64,000 nt of DNA from Dryocola sp051307055 (GCF_051307055.1 NZ_CP149994.1:1984001-2048000), one strand, 5' to 3'. Positions 47,953-57,185 are shown, numbered from the stretch's first letter. Numbers and translations are program-made. The notes: generated by a model from the letters alone, not told the origin.

Positions 47953-49098
47953 ATGCGTACAAAACAGGCTCTGTGGACCCTTTCCTCCCTCTGTTTGACC
48001 GTGTTTTCGGCGCAGGCGGCGGGGCTTCCCGCTCAGACTGGCGAAGGCGAAGGGCAGTTAGATATCATCGCCTGGCCGGGCTACATCGAACGGGGCGATA
48101 CCGATAAACAGTATGACTGGGTGACCGGCTTTGAGAAAGAGACCGGCTGCAAGGTAAATGTCAAAACGGCGGCCACCTCCGATGAGATGGTGAGCCTGAT
48201 GGCGAAGGGCGGTTACGACCTGGTGACGGCCTCGGGCGATGCCTCGCTGCGCCTTATCATGGGAAAACGCGTTCAGCCGATTAACACTGCGCTTATCCCG
48301 AACTGGAAGAATGTCGATCCCCGTCTGCAGAAAGGCTCCTGGTTTAACGTCGACGGGAAAGTCTATGGCACGCCTTATCAGTGGGGACCAAACCTGCTGA
48401 TGTACAACAGCAAAACGTTCCCGACGCCGCCGGACAGCTGGGGCGTGGTGTTTGTAAAACAAAATCTGCCGGATGGCAAAACAAACCAGGGCCGCGTGCA
48501 GGCCTACGACGGCCCGATCTATATCGCGGATGCGGCGCTTTACGTTAAAGCCACTCAGCCGCAGCTTGGCATCAAGGATCCGTATCAGCTCACCGAGGAG
48601 CAATACCAGGCGGTGCTGAAAGTGCTGCGCGATCAGCACGCCCTGATCCATCGCTACTGGCACGATACCACCGTGCAGATGAGTGATTTCAAAAACGAGG
48701 GCGTAGTGGCCTCCAGCGCCTGGCCTTATCAGGCTAACGCCCTGAAAGGTGAAGGCCAGCCCATTGCCACCGTGTTCCCGAAAGAGGGCGTCACCGGCTG
48801 GGCGGATACCACTATGCTGCATGCCGATGCGAAGCATATGAACTGCGCCTATAAATGGATGAACTGGTCGCTGGAGCCAAAAGTTCAGGGAGATGTGGCG
48901 GCGTGGTTTGGCTCGCTGCCGGTTGTAACCCAGGGATGTAAAGCCAGCACGCTGCTGGGTGATAAAGGCTGTGAAACCAACGGCTACGGCTTCTTCGACA
49001 AAATCATGTTCTGGAAAACGCCCGTTGCCAACGGCGGAAAATTTGTTCCTTACAGCCGCTGGACGCAGGACTATATCGCCATTATGGGCGGCCGTTAA
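47953..49098 (+). CDS. ydcS: Polyamine-type ABC transporter substrate-binding protein YdcS
   Basis: 381 residues, the length of E. coli YdcS. Signal peptide ALWTLSSLCLTVFSAQAAG; then GEGQLDIIAWPGYIERGD, YDLVTASGDASLRL and SSAWPYQANALKGEGQPI, as in the spermidine/putrescine-binding family (PotD/YdcS). YdcS binds putrescine-like ligands in the periplasm and has also been linked to poly-hydroxybutyrate synthase activity. First gene of ydcSTUV-patD. Four Cys in the C-terminal half may form disulfides. Confidence 0.95.
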   Translation: MRTKQALWTLSSLCLTVFSAQAAGLPAQTGEGEGQLDIIAWPGYIERGDTDKQYDWVTGFEKETGCKVNVKTAATSDEMVSLMAKGGYDLVTASGDASLRLIMGKRVQPINTALIPNWKNVDPRLQKGSWFNVDGKVYGTPYQWGPNLLMYNSKTFPTPPDSWGVVFVKQNLPDGKTNQGRVQAYDGPIYIADAALYVKATQPQLGIKDPYQLTEEQYQAVLKVLRDQHALIHRYWHDTTVQMSDFKNEGVVASSAWPYQANALKGEGQPIATVFPKEGVTGWADTTMLHADAKHMNCAYKWMNWSLEPKVQGDVAAWFGSLPVVTQGCKASTLLGDKGCETNGYGFFDKIMFWKTPVANGGKFVPYSRWTQDYIAIMGGR

Positions 49099-49112
49099 AC
49101 CTGGAGGTCGGG

Positions 49113-50126
49113 ATGTCTTACGCCGTTCAGTTTCATGATGTTTCGCGGGTGTATGGCGATGTGCGCGCCGTGGACGGCGTGTCCATTGATATCGCCGACG
49201 GAGAGTTTTTCTCGCTGCTCGGGCCTTCCGGCTCGGGCAAAACCACCTGCCTGCGGATGATTGCCGGTTTTGAACAGGTTTCCAGCGGCACCATCTCGAT
49301 ATTCGGCCAGCCGGCACAGAACGTGCCGCCGTATCAGCGCGATGTAAACACGGTATTTCAGGACTATGCCTTGTTCCCCCATATGACGGTGCTGGAAAAC
49401 GTCGCTTATGGCCTGATGGTAAAGGGCGTTGATAAGAAAGCCCGGCAGGCTGCGGCCCAGGCGGCGCTTGAGCAGGTTGCGCTCGGCTTTGTTCATGTCC
49501 GCAGGCCGTCGCAGCTTTCTGGCGGGCAGCGTCAGCGAGTGGCATTAGCTCGTGCGCTGGTGAATCGTCCCCGCGTTCTGCTGCTGGACGAACCGCTTGG
49601 CGCGCTTGATTTGAAGCTGCGCGAGCAGATGCAGGGCGAGCTGAAAAAACTCCAGCGCGAACTGGGCATCACTTTCATCTTCGTCACCCACGACCAGAGC
49701 GAAGCGCTCTCCATGTCCGATCGCGTGGCGGTGTTCAACAACGGACGCATTGAGCAGGTCGATACGCCGCGCCAGCTTTATATGCAGCCGCGCACGGCGT
49801 TTGTCGCCGGCTTTGTCGGGACGTCCAACGTCATTGCACCTGCGCTTGCGCTCAGGCTTTGCGGCGATGAGAAGCTATTTTCACTGCGGCCGGAACATAT
49901 CGTTATCGATCGACAAGGGGAAATCCAGGCCGCCGGTACGGTGCAGGAGATCCATTACCAGGGCGCGGCAACGCGGCTGGAGCTGCGTCTGGCCGGGGGC
50001 GAAAAGCTGCTGGTCAGCGAGCCCAATCCGCAGCGGCTCATCTCTGATGAGCGCTATCAGATTGGGCAACAGGTAACGGCGGCGTGGCCGCGAGCGGCGA
50101 TGGTGCCGCTGCACGGAGAAGGATGA
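49113..50126 (+). CDS. ydcT: ABC transporter ATP-binding protein YdcT
   Basis: 337 residues. GPSGSGKTT is Walker A, LSGGQRQRVALARA the signature, LLLDEPLGALDLKLR Walker B, VTHDQSEALSMSDR the switch His; a TOBE domain follows (FSLRPEHIVID, GTVQEIHYQG). PotA-like ATPase driving the YdcSTUV importer. It follows ydcS by 14 bases and precedes ydcU by one. Confidence 0.95.
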   Translation: MSYAVQFHDVSRVYGDVRAVDGVSIDIADGEFFSLLGPSGSGKTTCLRMIAGFEQVSSGTISIFGQPAQNVPPYQRDVNTVFQDYALFPHMTVLENVAYGLMVKGVDKKARQAAAQAALEQVALGFVHVRRPSQLSGGQRQRVALARALVNRPRVLLLDEPLGALDLKLREQMQGELKKLQRELGITFIFVTHDQSEALSMSDRVAVFNNGRIEQVDTPRQLYMQPRTAFVAGFVGTSNVIAPALALRLCGDEKLFSLRPEHIVIDRQGEIQAAGTVQEIHYQGAATRLELRLAGGEKLLVSEPNPQRLISDERYQIGQQVTAAWPRAAMVPLHGEG

Positions 50127-50127
50127 A

Positions 50128-51072
50128 ATGGATATGAGCCTTCCCGCAGCCCGGCCTGAGCGGCGTCTGATGCGCCGCCTGACCACCTTCCTCTGGCAGC
50201 GCCCGACGTTCTGGCTGACGCTGCTACTGTTGCCGCCGCTTTTGTGGTTCGGCGTGATTTATTTTGGATCGCTGCTGACGCTGCTCTGGCAGGGCTTCTA
50301 TACCTTCGATGACTTCACCATGTCGGTGACGCCGGATCTGACGCTGGCAAACCTGGCGGCGCTTTTTCACCCGGCCAACTACGACATTATCTTACGCACG
50401 CTCATCATGGCGGTAGCCGTCACGCTGGCAAGCGCGGTGCTGGCCTTTCCGATGGCGTATTACATGGCGCGCTATACCAGCGGCAAGCTAAAGGCGTTCT
50501 TTTATATCGCGGTGATGCTGCCGATGTGGGCGAGCTATATCGTGAAGGCTTATGCCTGGACGCTGCTGCTGGCGCGCGATGGCGTGGCGCAGTGGTTTTT
50601 ACAGCATCTTGGGCTGGAGCCGATTCTCAGCGCGATACTGAGTTTTCCGGCGGTGGGCGGAAATACGCTTTCTACCTCCGGTCTTGGCCGTTTCCTGGTG
50701 TTTCTCTACATCTGGCTGCCGTTTATGATTCTGCCGATCCAGGCCGCGCTCGAACGTTTGCCGCCGTCTTTGCTTCAGGCTTCCGCGGATCTGGGCGCGC
50801 GGCCGGCGCAAACCTTCCGCCACGTTATTCTTCCGCTCGCCATTCCGGGCGTGGCGGCGGGCTCCATTTTCACTTTCTCCTTAACGCTCGGCGACTTCAT
50901 TGTGCCGCAGCTGGTGGGGCCTCCGGGATACTTTATCGGCAATATGGTTTATTCCCAGCAGGGGGCGATTGGCAATATGCCGATGGCGGCGGCTTTTACG
51001 CTGGTGCCCATCGTGCTGATCGCCATTTATCTGGCCATCGTTAAACGTCTGGGGGCTTTCGATGCACTCTGA
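50128..51072 (+). CDS. ydcU: ABC transporter permease YdcU
   Basis: 314 residues, six helices, PotB class. The coupling loop is LPPSLLQASADLGARPAQTF (the EAA-like x-A-S-x-D-L-G-A). WASYIVKAYAWTLLLARDG and GPPGYFIGNMVYSQQG are typical of polyamine permeases. It overlaps ydcV by 11 bases. Inner-membrane half-channel of YdcSTUV. Confidence 0.94.
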   Translation: MDMSLPAARPERRLMRRLTTFLWQRPTFWLTLLLLPPLLWFGVIYFGSLLTLLWQGFYTFDDFTMSVTPDLTLANLAALFHPANYDIILRTLIMAVAVTLASAVLAFPMAYYMARYTSGKLKAFFYIAVMLPMWASYIVKAYAWTLLLARDGVAQWFLQHLGLEPILSAILSFPAVGGNTLSTSGLGRFLVFLYIWLPFMILPIQAALERLPPSLLQASADLGARPAQTFRHVILPLAIPGVAAGSIFTFSLTLGDFIVPQLVGPPGYFIGNMVYSQQGAIGNMPMAAAFTLVPIVLIAIYLAIVKRLGAFDAL

Positions 51073-51868
51073 ACGCGCGCCGCTGCTGTTAAAGATCGCC
51101 GCCTGGGGCGGCGTCATCTTTCTGCATTTTCCGCTGCTTATTATCGCGCTCTACGCCTTTAACACCGAAGAGGCAGCTTTCAGCTTTCCACCGCAGGGCC
51201 TGACGCTGCGCTGGTTTAGCGTGGCGGCAGCGCGCGGAGATATCCTTGATTCAGTGACGTTGTCACTTAAGATTGCCGCGTTGGCGACTATCATTGCTTT
51301 GATCCTCGGCACGCTGGCCGCCGCAGCCCTGTGGCGACGCGAATTTTTCGGCAAGAACGCCGTCTCTTTATTAATGTTGCTGCCCATTGCGCTGCCGGGA
51401 ATTATTACCGGTATCGCGCTGCTTACCGCGTTTAAAACGCTGGGCATTGAGCCGGGGTTTCTCACCATCGTCACGGGTCACGCGACCTTCTGCGTGGTGA
51501 TCGTTTTTAATAACGTGATTGCGCGTTTTCGCCGCACCTCCTACAGCCTGATCGAGGCGTCGATGGATCTGGGCGCCGACGGCTGGCAAACCTTCCGCTA
51601 CGTGATTTTGCCGAACCTTGGCTCGGCGCTGCTGGCGGGCGGCATGCTGGCCTTCGCGCTGTCGTTTGATGAAATTATCGTCACCACCTTTACCGCCGGC
51701 CATGAACGCACTTTGCCGCTGTGGCTGCTTAATCAGCTCGGCAGGCCGCGTGAAGTGCCTGTGACCAACGTGGTGGCGCTGCTGGTGATGCTGATGACCA
51801 CCATTCCTATTTTAGGGGCGTACTGGCTGAGCCGCGGCGGCGATGACGTTGCGGGCAGCGGGAAATAA
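51062..51868 (+). CDS. ydcV: ABC transporter permease YdcV
   Basis: 268 residues, six helices, PotC class. The N-terminal KIAAWGGVIFLHFPLLIIAL and the coupling segment SLIEASMDLGADGWQTFRYV match YdcV/PotC permeases; FDEIIVTTFTAGHERTLPLW is the characteristic late loop. It completes the importer and is followed 18 bases later by patD. Confidence 0.94.
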   Translation: MHSERAPLLLKIAAWGGVIFLHFPLLIIALYAFNTEEAAFSFPPQGLTLRWFSVAAARGDILDSVTLSLKIAALATIIALILGTLAAAALWRREFFGKNAVSLLMLLPIALPGIITGIALLTAFKTLGIEPGFLTIVTGHATFCVVIVFNNVIARFRRTSYSLIEASMDLGADGWQTFRYVILPNLGSALLAGGMLAFALSFDEIIVTTFTAGHERTLPLWLLNQLGRPREVPVTNVVALLVMLMTTIPILGAYWLSRGGDDVAGSGK

Positions 51869-51886
51869 CTTGAGAAGGGTAACGCT

Positions 51887-53311
51887 ATGCAAAGCCAACT
51901 GTTGATCGACGGCCAGTCAGTGGAAGGGCTGGGTGAAAAGCTGCCGGTTTATAATCCGGCTACCGGTGAGGTGCTGCTGGAGATAGCAGAAGCCACCGTA
52001 GAGCAGGTTAACGATGCGGTGCTTGCGGCGGACGCGGCCTTCCGCAGCTGGGGGCAAACCACGCCAAAAGAGCGGGCCGGGCATCTTTTAAAGCTCGCCG
52101 ATGTGATTGAACAAAACGCGGAGGAGTTTGCGAAACTGGAGTCGCTTAACTGCGGCAAACCCTGTCACTGCGTTCTGAATGATGAGATCCCGGCGGTTGT
52201 GGATATATTCCGCTTTTTTGCCGGGGCAAGCCGTTGCCTGAATGGTCTCGCCGCCGGGGAGTATCTGAGCGGGCACACCTCGATGATTCGCCGCGATCCG
52301 GTAGGCGTCGTGGCCTCTATCGCACCCTGGAACTATCCGTTGATGATGGCGGCCTGGAAGCTCGGTCCTGCGCTCGCAGCGGGAAACTGCGTGGTTATTA
52401 AACCTTCGGAAATCACGCCGCTGAGCGCGCTTAAGCTTGCCGAACTTGCAAAAGATATTTTCCCGGCGGGCGTGCTCAACGTGCTGTTCGGACGCGGGCA
52501 GACGGTGGGCGATGCGCTGACCGGGCATACTAAAGTGCGTATGGTCTCCCTTACCGGTTCTATGACCACGGGCGAGCACATCATCAGCCATACCGCACCG
52601 TCAATTAAGCGCACGCATATGGAGCTGGGAGGCAAAGCGCCGGTTATCGTGTTTGACGACGCGGATCTGGATGCCGTTGTGGAAGGCGTGCGCACTTTCG
52701 GCTATTACAACGCAGGACAGGATTGCACTGCGGCCTGCCGTATCTACGCGCAAACGGGTATTTACGACAAGCTGGTCGAAAAGCTTGGCGCGGCCGTCGC
52801 AAGCCTGAAATATGGTGCGCCGGAAGAGGAGTCCACCGAACTTGGCCCTTTGAGCTCGCAGGCGCACCTTGAGCGCGTGACCAGAGCGGTGGATGCCGCC
52901 AAAGCCTTACCGCACGTGAAAGTCGTAACGGGCGGGGCGAAGGTCGAAGGGCCGGGATATTACTTCCAGCCGACGCTGCTTGCCGGAGCAAAACAGGAAG
53001 ATGATATCGTCCAGCAAGAGGTATTCGGCCCGGTTGTGAGCGTGACGGCCTTTAATAACGAAGAGCAGGTGCTGGAGTGGGCGAACGATTCTCCCTATGG
53101 GCTGGCATCCTCTGTCTGGACGCAGGATGTCGGGCGCGCGCATCGTCTGAGCGCCAGGCTGCAGTATGGCTGTACCTGGGTGAATACGCACTTTATGCTG
53201 GTCAGCGAAATGCCGCACGGCGGGCAGAAGCTCTCAGGTTACGGCAAGGATATGTCTTTGTTCGGGCTTGAGGATTACACCGTTATCCGGCACGTAATGA
53301 TTAAGCACTAG
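51887..53311 (+). CDS. patD: Gamma-aminobutyraldehyde dehydrogenase PatD
   Basis: 474 residues, as in E. coli PatD (YdcW). LLIDGQSVEGLGEKLPVYNP at the start, APWNYPLMMAAWKLGPALAA for the NAD site, LELGGKAPVIVFDD with the general-base Glu and NAGQDCTAACR with the catalytic Cys. It oxidises 4-aminobutanal, made from putrescine by PatA, to GABA. Co-transcription with a putrescine-type importer links uptake to catabolism. A terminator follows 10 bases after the stop. Confidence 0.95.
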   Translation: MQSQLLIDGQSVEGLGEKLPVYNPATGEVLLEIAEATVEQVNDAVLAADAAFRSWGQTTPKERAGHLLKLADVIEQNAEEFAKLESLNCGKPCHCVLNDEIPAVVDIFRFFAGASRCLNGLAAGEYLSGHTSMIRRDPVGVVASIAPWNYPLMMAAWKLGPALAAGNCVVIKPSEITPLSALKLAELAKDIFPAGVLNVLFGRGQTVGDALTGHTKVRMVSLTGSMTTGEHIISHTAPSIKRTHMELGGKAPVIVFDDADLDAVVEGVRTFGYYNAGQDCTAACRIYAQTGIYDKLVEKLGAAVASLKYGAPEEESTELGPLSSQAHLERVTRAVDAAKALPHVKVVTGGAKVEGPGYYFQPTLLAGAKQEDDIVQQEVFGPVVSVTAFNNEEQVLEWANDSPYGLASSVWTQDVGRAHRLSARLQYGCTWVNTHFMLVSEMPHGGQKLSGYGKDMSLFGLEDYTVIRHVMIKH

Positions 53312-53320
53312 CGCGTGTTG

Positions 53321-53354
53321 AGCGGCTGTAACAGGTATTTTTTACAGCCGCTTT
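53321..53354 (+). terminator. Terminator of the ydcS-patD operon
   Basis: AGCGGCTGTAA (53321-53331) and TTACAGCCGCT (53342-53352) form a perfect 11-bp stem ending in a short T-run. It lies between convergent patD and the LysR gene. Confidence 0.8.
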
Positions 53355-53390
53355 AACCCATAACGCTAAGCTAAAATGCCCAGCGTGGTT

Positions 53391-54296
53391 TTATTCACGT
53401 CTTTTAAGCAGTTGCGCACAACGCTGCTGCAGCCAGATCCTCAGATGCTCAAGCGCGGGCGTGGCCTGTGAGCGATGCGCTGCGACCAGATGAAGGGGAG
53501 ACGGCTCGCACCATGACTCCGGGAACAGTTCTACCAGCCTGCCGGCCAGAATGTCCGGTAGCAGGTCAAGCCGGGATTTATATACCAGTCCCTGTCCCGC
53601 ACAGGCCCATCTTCTGACTACATCGGCATCATCGCTAAAGCGATTGCCAGTAATGTTTATGACGCATTCCTCGTCCGGCAAAGAAAAATGCCAGCGCTGG
53701 AAAATTTGTTCGCTCCAGACATAGTACAGGCAGTTATGGTGCACCAAATCATCGGGATGTTCTGGCCGACCGTGACGCGCAATGTATTCCGGTGAGGCGC
53801 ATAACGCGCGGCGTAATCCGTTTGTAAGCGGCCAGGCAACCAGCGAGGAATCCCCGGGACGACCATAACGAATCGCGGCATCAACCGGATCGCTGATTAA
53901 ATCCACTGCCCGATCGCTGATGCGAAGATTTAGCGATAGCCGGGGATGCTGCTGCTGAAATTCATCAAGCCAGGGCAGCAGTAAATTGCGGCCAAAATCA
54001 GAAGGGGCCGACAAACGCAAAGTGCCGGTTAAGGTATTTTTCCCTTCGTTTAAGGCCTGCTCGCCCAGCAGCATTTGGTCTACCACGCTACGCGCGTAAG
54101 GCAGATAGCGTATCCCTTCATCCGACAGCCGCAGATTTCGGGTATTGCGAATAAACAGCCGGCTTCCCAGGTGTTTTTCAAGACGCAAAATTGCGCCGCT
54201 GACAAAGGCGGGCGTGATATTAAGCTGACGCGCGACCCGGGAGAAACTCCCGGCCTCGGCCGTCTGCACAAAAAGCTGCAGATCATCAAGACGCAT
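53391..54296 (-). CDS. LysR-family transcriptional regulator
   Basis: 301 residues from the ATG at 54296; the frame extends to 54428 but that part lies in the divergent promoter and start of the neighbour. MRLDDLQLFVQTAEAGSFSR and VARQLNITPAFVSGAILRLE form the LysR helix-turn-helix. GTLRLSAPSDFGRNLLLPWL begins the effector domain. It matches the branch that often flanks quinone or alcohol dehydrogenase genes, and the neighbour at 54401 is one, so activation or repression of that gene is likely. Inducer unknown. Confidence 0.9.
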   Translation of the reverse strand: MRLDDLQLFVQTAEAGSFSRVARQLNITPAFVSGAILRLEKHLGSRLFIRNTRNLRLSDEGIRYLPYARSVVDQMLLGEQALNEGKNTLTGTLRLSAPSDFGRNLLLPWLDEFQQQHPRLSLNLRISDRAVDLISDPVDAAIRYGRPGDSSLVAWPLTNGLRRALCASPEYIARHGRPEHPDDLVHHNCLYYVWSEQIFQRWHFSLPDEECVINITGNRFSDDADVVRRWACAGQGLVYKSRLDLLPDILAGRLVELFPESWCEPSPLHLVAAHRSQATPALEHLRIWLQQRCAQLLKRRE

Positions 54297-54324
54297 GATT
54301 TTCGCTGTTTTGACGAAAGAGTTA

Positions 54325-54335
54325 GTTAATTTAAC
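54325..54335. promoter_or_regulatory. Candidate LysR site in the divergent promoter
   Basis: GTTAATTTAAC is a perfect dyad in the 104-base gap between the LysR gene and the divergent alcohol dehydrogenase gene. Its A/T-rich T-N-A character fits LysR-type sites, but it is shorter than the classic T-N11-A. Inference. Confidence 0.35.
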
Positions 54336-54400
54336 ATCTTTTTCGCTCGCTCTGAACCGGGCACTCTTTCGATTCGGTTTCTCACTGACGAGTAAAAAAG

Positions 54401-55411
54401 ATGAAAGCAATCGGTTTTTATAATGCACTGCCCCTGCAAGATGCTAACTCACTGGTGGACATTGATTTACCGGAGCCTGAACCCGGCCCTTACGACCTGC
54501 TGGTTGATGTTCGTGCGATCTCGATTAATCCGGTAGATGTGAAGGTTCGCGCCAATTCACAGCCAGAGCCCGGTCATTTTCGTGTTCCCGGCTGGGATGC
54601 TGCCGGCGTGGTCATGGCTACAGGGGCGAAAGTCAGCCATTTCAAAACCGGCGATCGCGTGTGGTATGCGGGCGACATGCGTCGCCACGGCAGCTATTGC
54701 CAGCAGCAGCTGGTTGATGAACGCATCGTTGGCAGGATGCCCGCCAACCTTGATTTTGCACAAGCAGCGTCGCTGCCCCTGACCGGCATTACCGCGTGGG
54801 AGTTATTGTTCGATCGCCTAAAAGTCCAGCACGTGAATCCCGCTCGTTCAGGCACTTTGCTTATTTTGGGGGCGGCAGGCGGCGTGGGATCGATTCTCAC
54901 ACAGCTGGCGCGAGAATTAACCGGGCTGACGGTTATCGGCACGGCATCGCGCTCTGCCTCAAAAGAATGGGTTATGAATCATGGCGCTCACTACGTAATT
55001 AACCACGCTGAACCTCTGCGTCCCCAGCTTGAGACGCTGGGTTTTAGCGGCGTTACGCATGTGGTTGGCTTGAACAACAGCGAGTCGTATCTGCAACAAA
55101 TTGTCGACGTGCTTGAGCCGGAAGGACACTTTGCCCTGATTGATGACCCGCGCTCGCTGGACATCGCGCCCTTCAAGCTGAAATCGCTTTCGGTACACTG
55201 GGAGCTGATGTTCACCCGTTCAATTTTTCAGACCGATTCCCAACGTAAGCAGGGTGAATTGCTAAACAGAATAGCCATGCTGGTGGAACAAGTCCGCATC
55301 CGTACAACGGTAACTAAGCAACTTTCTGGTATCAATATCACCACCCTCAAAGAGGCGCATACCCTTGTGGAGCGTGGCGATATGCTGGGTAAAGTCGTAT
55401 TAACAAAATAA
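54401..55411 (+). CDS. Zinc-free MDR-family alcohol dehydrogenase/quinone oxidoreductase
   Basis: 336 residues of the medium-chain dehydrogenase family. PVDVKVRANSQPEPGHFRVP and GWDAAGVVMATGAKVSHF are the N-terminal barrel, LILGAAGGVGSILTQLAREL the NADPH fold (A-x-x-G-x-x-G), and LPLTGITAWELLFDRLKV the linker. The catalytic zinc Cys of ADHs is not at its place, so this is of the quinone reductase/enoyl reductase (Qor, zinc-independent) kind. Followed 4 bases later by an HbpS-like gene; both probably answer to the divergent LysR regulator. Confidence 0.88.
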   Translation: MKAIGFYNALPLQDANSLVDIDLPEPEPGPYDLLVDVRAISINPVDVKVRANSQPEPGHFRVPGWDAAGVVMATGAKVSHFKTGDRVWYAGDMRRHGSYCQQQLVDERIVGRMPANLDFAQAASLPLTGITAWELLFDRLKVQHVNPARSGTLLILGAAGGVGSILTQLARELTGLTVIGTASRSASKEWVMNHGAHYVINHAEPLRPQLETLGFSGVTHVVGLNNSESYLQQIVDVLEPEGHFALIDDPRSLDIAPFKLKSLSVHWELMFTRSIFQTDSQRKQGELLNRIAMLVEQVRIRTTVTKQLSGINITTLKEAHTLVERGDMLGKVVLTK

Positions 55412-55415
55412 GGCA

Positions 55416-55853
55416 ATGCAGATGAGTCAGATTGATTTGATTACCCAAAAATACGTCAGCCAGAAGACCGCCGCGCAGCTTATTTCAGCCGCACGCGAAA
55501 GCGCGCACGGGCAGGGCATTGCCGTAACTATTGCAATTACCGATGCCGGCGGGCACCAGCTGGCGCTCTTTCGCGACGATAACGCGCACTTCCTGACGGT
55601 TGAGGTGGCAATCAATAAAGCATGGACGGCTTCTGCCTATGGCCTGCCCACGCATGTCTGGAACGACGTGGTAAACCAGCCTGAAACCGCGCAGCTCAAC
55701 AATGTATCAAGGCTGATGCCCGTTGGCGGGGGCTACCCGTTAAAAATTAAAGGACGGCTGGTCGGCGGCATCGGCATTTCCGGCGGTCTGGCACAACAGG
55801 ACATGGATGCCTGCATTGCGGCGCTCGATCGGTTGGGTTTTGAGACGGCTTGA
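55416..55853 (+). CDS. GlcG/HbpS-family protein
   Basis: 145 residues of the DUF336/GlcG-HbpS family: AITDAGGHQLALFRDDNAHF in the first half and MPVGGGYPLKIKGRLVGGIG, then ISGGLAQQDMDACIAALDRL in the second. HbpS binds haem in Streptomyces; enteric members accompany glycolate or corrinoid/alcohol genes and have no settled role. Translation may start at 55416 or at the ATG two codons later. It is coupled to the alcohol dehydrogenase gene. No signal peptide. Confidence 0.87.
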   Translation: MQMSQIDLITQKYVSQKTAAQLISAARESAHGQGIAVTIAITDAGGHQLALFRDDNAHFLTVEVAINKAWTASAYGLPTHVWNDVVNQPETAQLNNVSRLMPVGGGYPLKIKGRLVGGIGISGGLAQQDMDACIAALDRLGFETA

Positions 55854-55999
55854 TAAAAAGCCTGTGTATAACGCTTTTTACATGCTTAGAGGGCGGGTAG
55901 CGTAAAGTTTGCCTGCCTTAGCCTTCCTTGAAAACTTGATCTGCGTCATAAAAAAAGAGCATAATTTATTAAATTCCTTATCTGCCTGTAAAAATTTGT

Positions 56000-56173
56000 A
56001 TGACGCTTTATCAGCATATGTTGGTTTTTTACGCCTTAATGTCGTTAATCTCTGCCGTTATTACCTGGTTTCTCGCCCGCGATAGCAAACGAATCAAACT
56101 GTTAAGTTCCGTGCTGGTGGGCGCGACCTGGCCCATGAGCTTTCCTGTTGCGCTGATGTTCTCCCTGTTCTGA
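56000..56173 (+). CDS. ortT: Orphan membrane toxin OrtT (GhoT family)
   Basis: A 57-residue protein starting M-T-L-Y-Q-H-M-L-V-F-Y and ending WPMSFPVALMFSLF, with two helices. This end, the length and the basic loop R-D-S-K-R-I-K-L-L match GhoT/OrtT. OrtT (E. coli YdcX) is encoded near patD, as here. GhoT damages the inner membrane under the control of the antitoxin GhoS; no ghoS-like gene lies next to this one, hence the orphan class. OrtT has been described as inducing growth arrest during amino-acid and nucleotide stress. The upstream 146 bases are AT-rich and hold its promoter. Confidence 0.85.
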   Translation: MTLYQHMLVFYALMSLISAVITWFLARDSKRIKLLSSVLVGATWPMSFPVALMFSLF

Positions 56174-56312
56174 AGCCCTCGGGCCGCAAAAATGTGAGTC
56201 AGGTTCTGTTTCCTGCGGGATGACAGGAGTATGTTGGGCGCAGTATCAGCGATGAAACGGAGGTGACTATCAGATTGACTCAGTTCTACACGAGTAACTT
56301 CAGTTAAAACGC

Positions 56313-56537
56313 TCAAGGCCATCTCCATCGGATGGCCTTTTTTATTGCCTGAATAAAATTACTTACGTGCTTTTCGATAGTCGCCGCGGTGGTCCGCAAC
56401 TCTTTGGCTAACAAAGCGATAAAGGCGTCCCGATCAATATGGGCTTCTTTATGCGCAAAGCTGTCGCTGGTTGCCACATACAGGCCATCTTCAAAGCCGA
56501 CTTCGATTATTTTGCCATCAATCAAGATACGTTCCAT
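56313..56537 (-). CDS. Hypothetical protein (74 residues)
   Basis: Starts MERILIDGKIIEVGFEDGLY, with GAGGA about 9 bases before the ATG. Not recognised. IEVGFEDGLYVATSD looks like a beta hairpin and AFIALLAKELRTTAATIEKH a helix. The last codons run through the plus-strand terminator at 56315-56343, so the extreme C-terminus (I-R-W-R-W-P) may be a recent extension. It is convergent with ortT. Confidence 0.45.
   Translation of the reverse strand: MERILIDGKIIEVGFEDGLYVATSDSFAHKEAHIDRDAFIALLAKELRTTAATIEKHVSNFIQAIKKAIRWRWP
56315..56343 (+). terminator. Rho-independent terminator
   Basis: AAGGCCATC (56315-56323) and GATGGCCTT (56331-56339) followed by TTTTTT. It stops plus-strand transcription from ortT or from a non-coding transcript in the 140-base gap 56174-56314. 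Confidence 0.85.
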
Positions 56538-56678
56538 ACATCCATTCCTCAGCTTTTTCTGTTTTGCAGAAAGAGAATTTTGCTGCAGAAACAGACTACG
56601 CCGGGCCTGAAATCAATATGTGCGCCGCTGTACAAAGTGGCAAAAATTTTATCGTAACGCCTTTTGTTGGGGCAACGC

Positions 56679-57185
56679 TTACTGGCCGCGTCTGTCCCGG
56701 ATCCACTCCTGCACTTCCACCACGAACTCATCGGGAGCTTTACGAAACACGCGGCGGGATAAATCCAGGACGGTATGCTGCGCCAGCGCTTCTTCCATAC
56801 GTTGCTGGGCGGTATTCATTACGGCGCGTATGCCGCAGATCCCTTCGCAGGCCCATTCGGGCGGAGATTCCTCGAATACGGCGAGGCGCTGGCGGATCTC
56901 TTTGCAGTCAAAGATATGCTTTGGGCCATCAATGGCGGCGACGATATCCAGCACGGTTATCTGTTCCGGCAGGCGCGCAAGGATAAATCCTCCGCCTTTA
57001 CCTTCAGTGCTGGCGACAAGACCGGCCCTGGAGAGCCTGGTAAAGATCTTGGCAAGATAATCGTAAGGCACGCCCTGAAGCACGGCGAGCTCGCGCACGT
57101 TCATTTCCATGCCGTTGCCTTTGTTATCCACCATACATACCAGGCTGTGAATGCCGTATTCCACGCCCGCACTGTAAAACGCCAT
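56679..57185 (-). CDS. Rrf2-family regulator with three cysteines
   Basis: 168 residues. MNVRELAVLQGVPYDYLAKI and FTRLSRAGLVASTEGKGGGF are the winged helix and wing of IscR/NsrR-type proteins. Three Cys (94, 113, 117; CX18CX3C) could bind an Fe-S cluster, but the spacing differs from IscR/NsrR (about CX5CX5C). It diverges from an NADH dehydrogenase-like gene, and a triple repeat GTTAACTACGA lies between them. It probably senses redox, NO or iron state and represses that gene. Confidence 0.85.
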   Translation of the reverse strand: MAFYSAGVEYGIHSLVCMVDNKGNGMEMNVRELAVLQGVPYDYLAKIFTRLSRAGLVASTEGKGGGFILARLPEQITVLDIVAAIDGPKHIFDCKEIRQRLAVFEESPPEWACEGICGIRAVMNTAQQRMEEALAQHTVLDLSRRVFRKAPDEFVVEVQEWIRDRRGQ

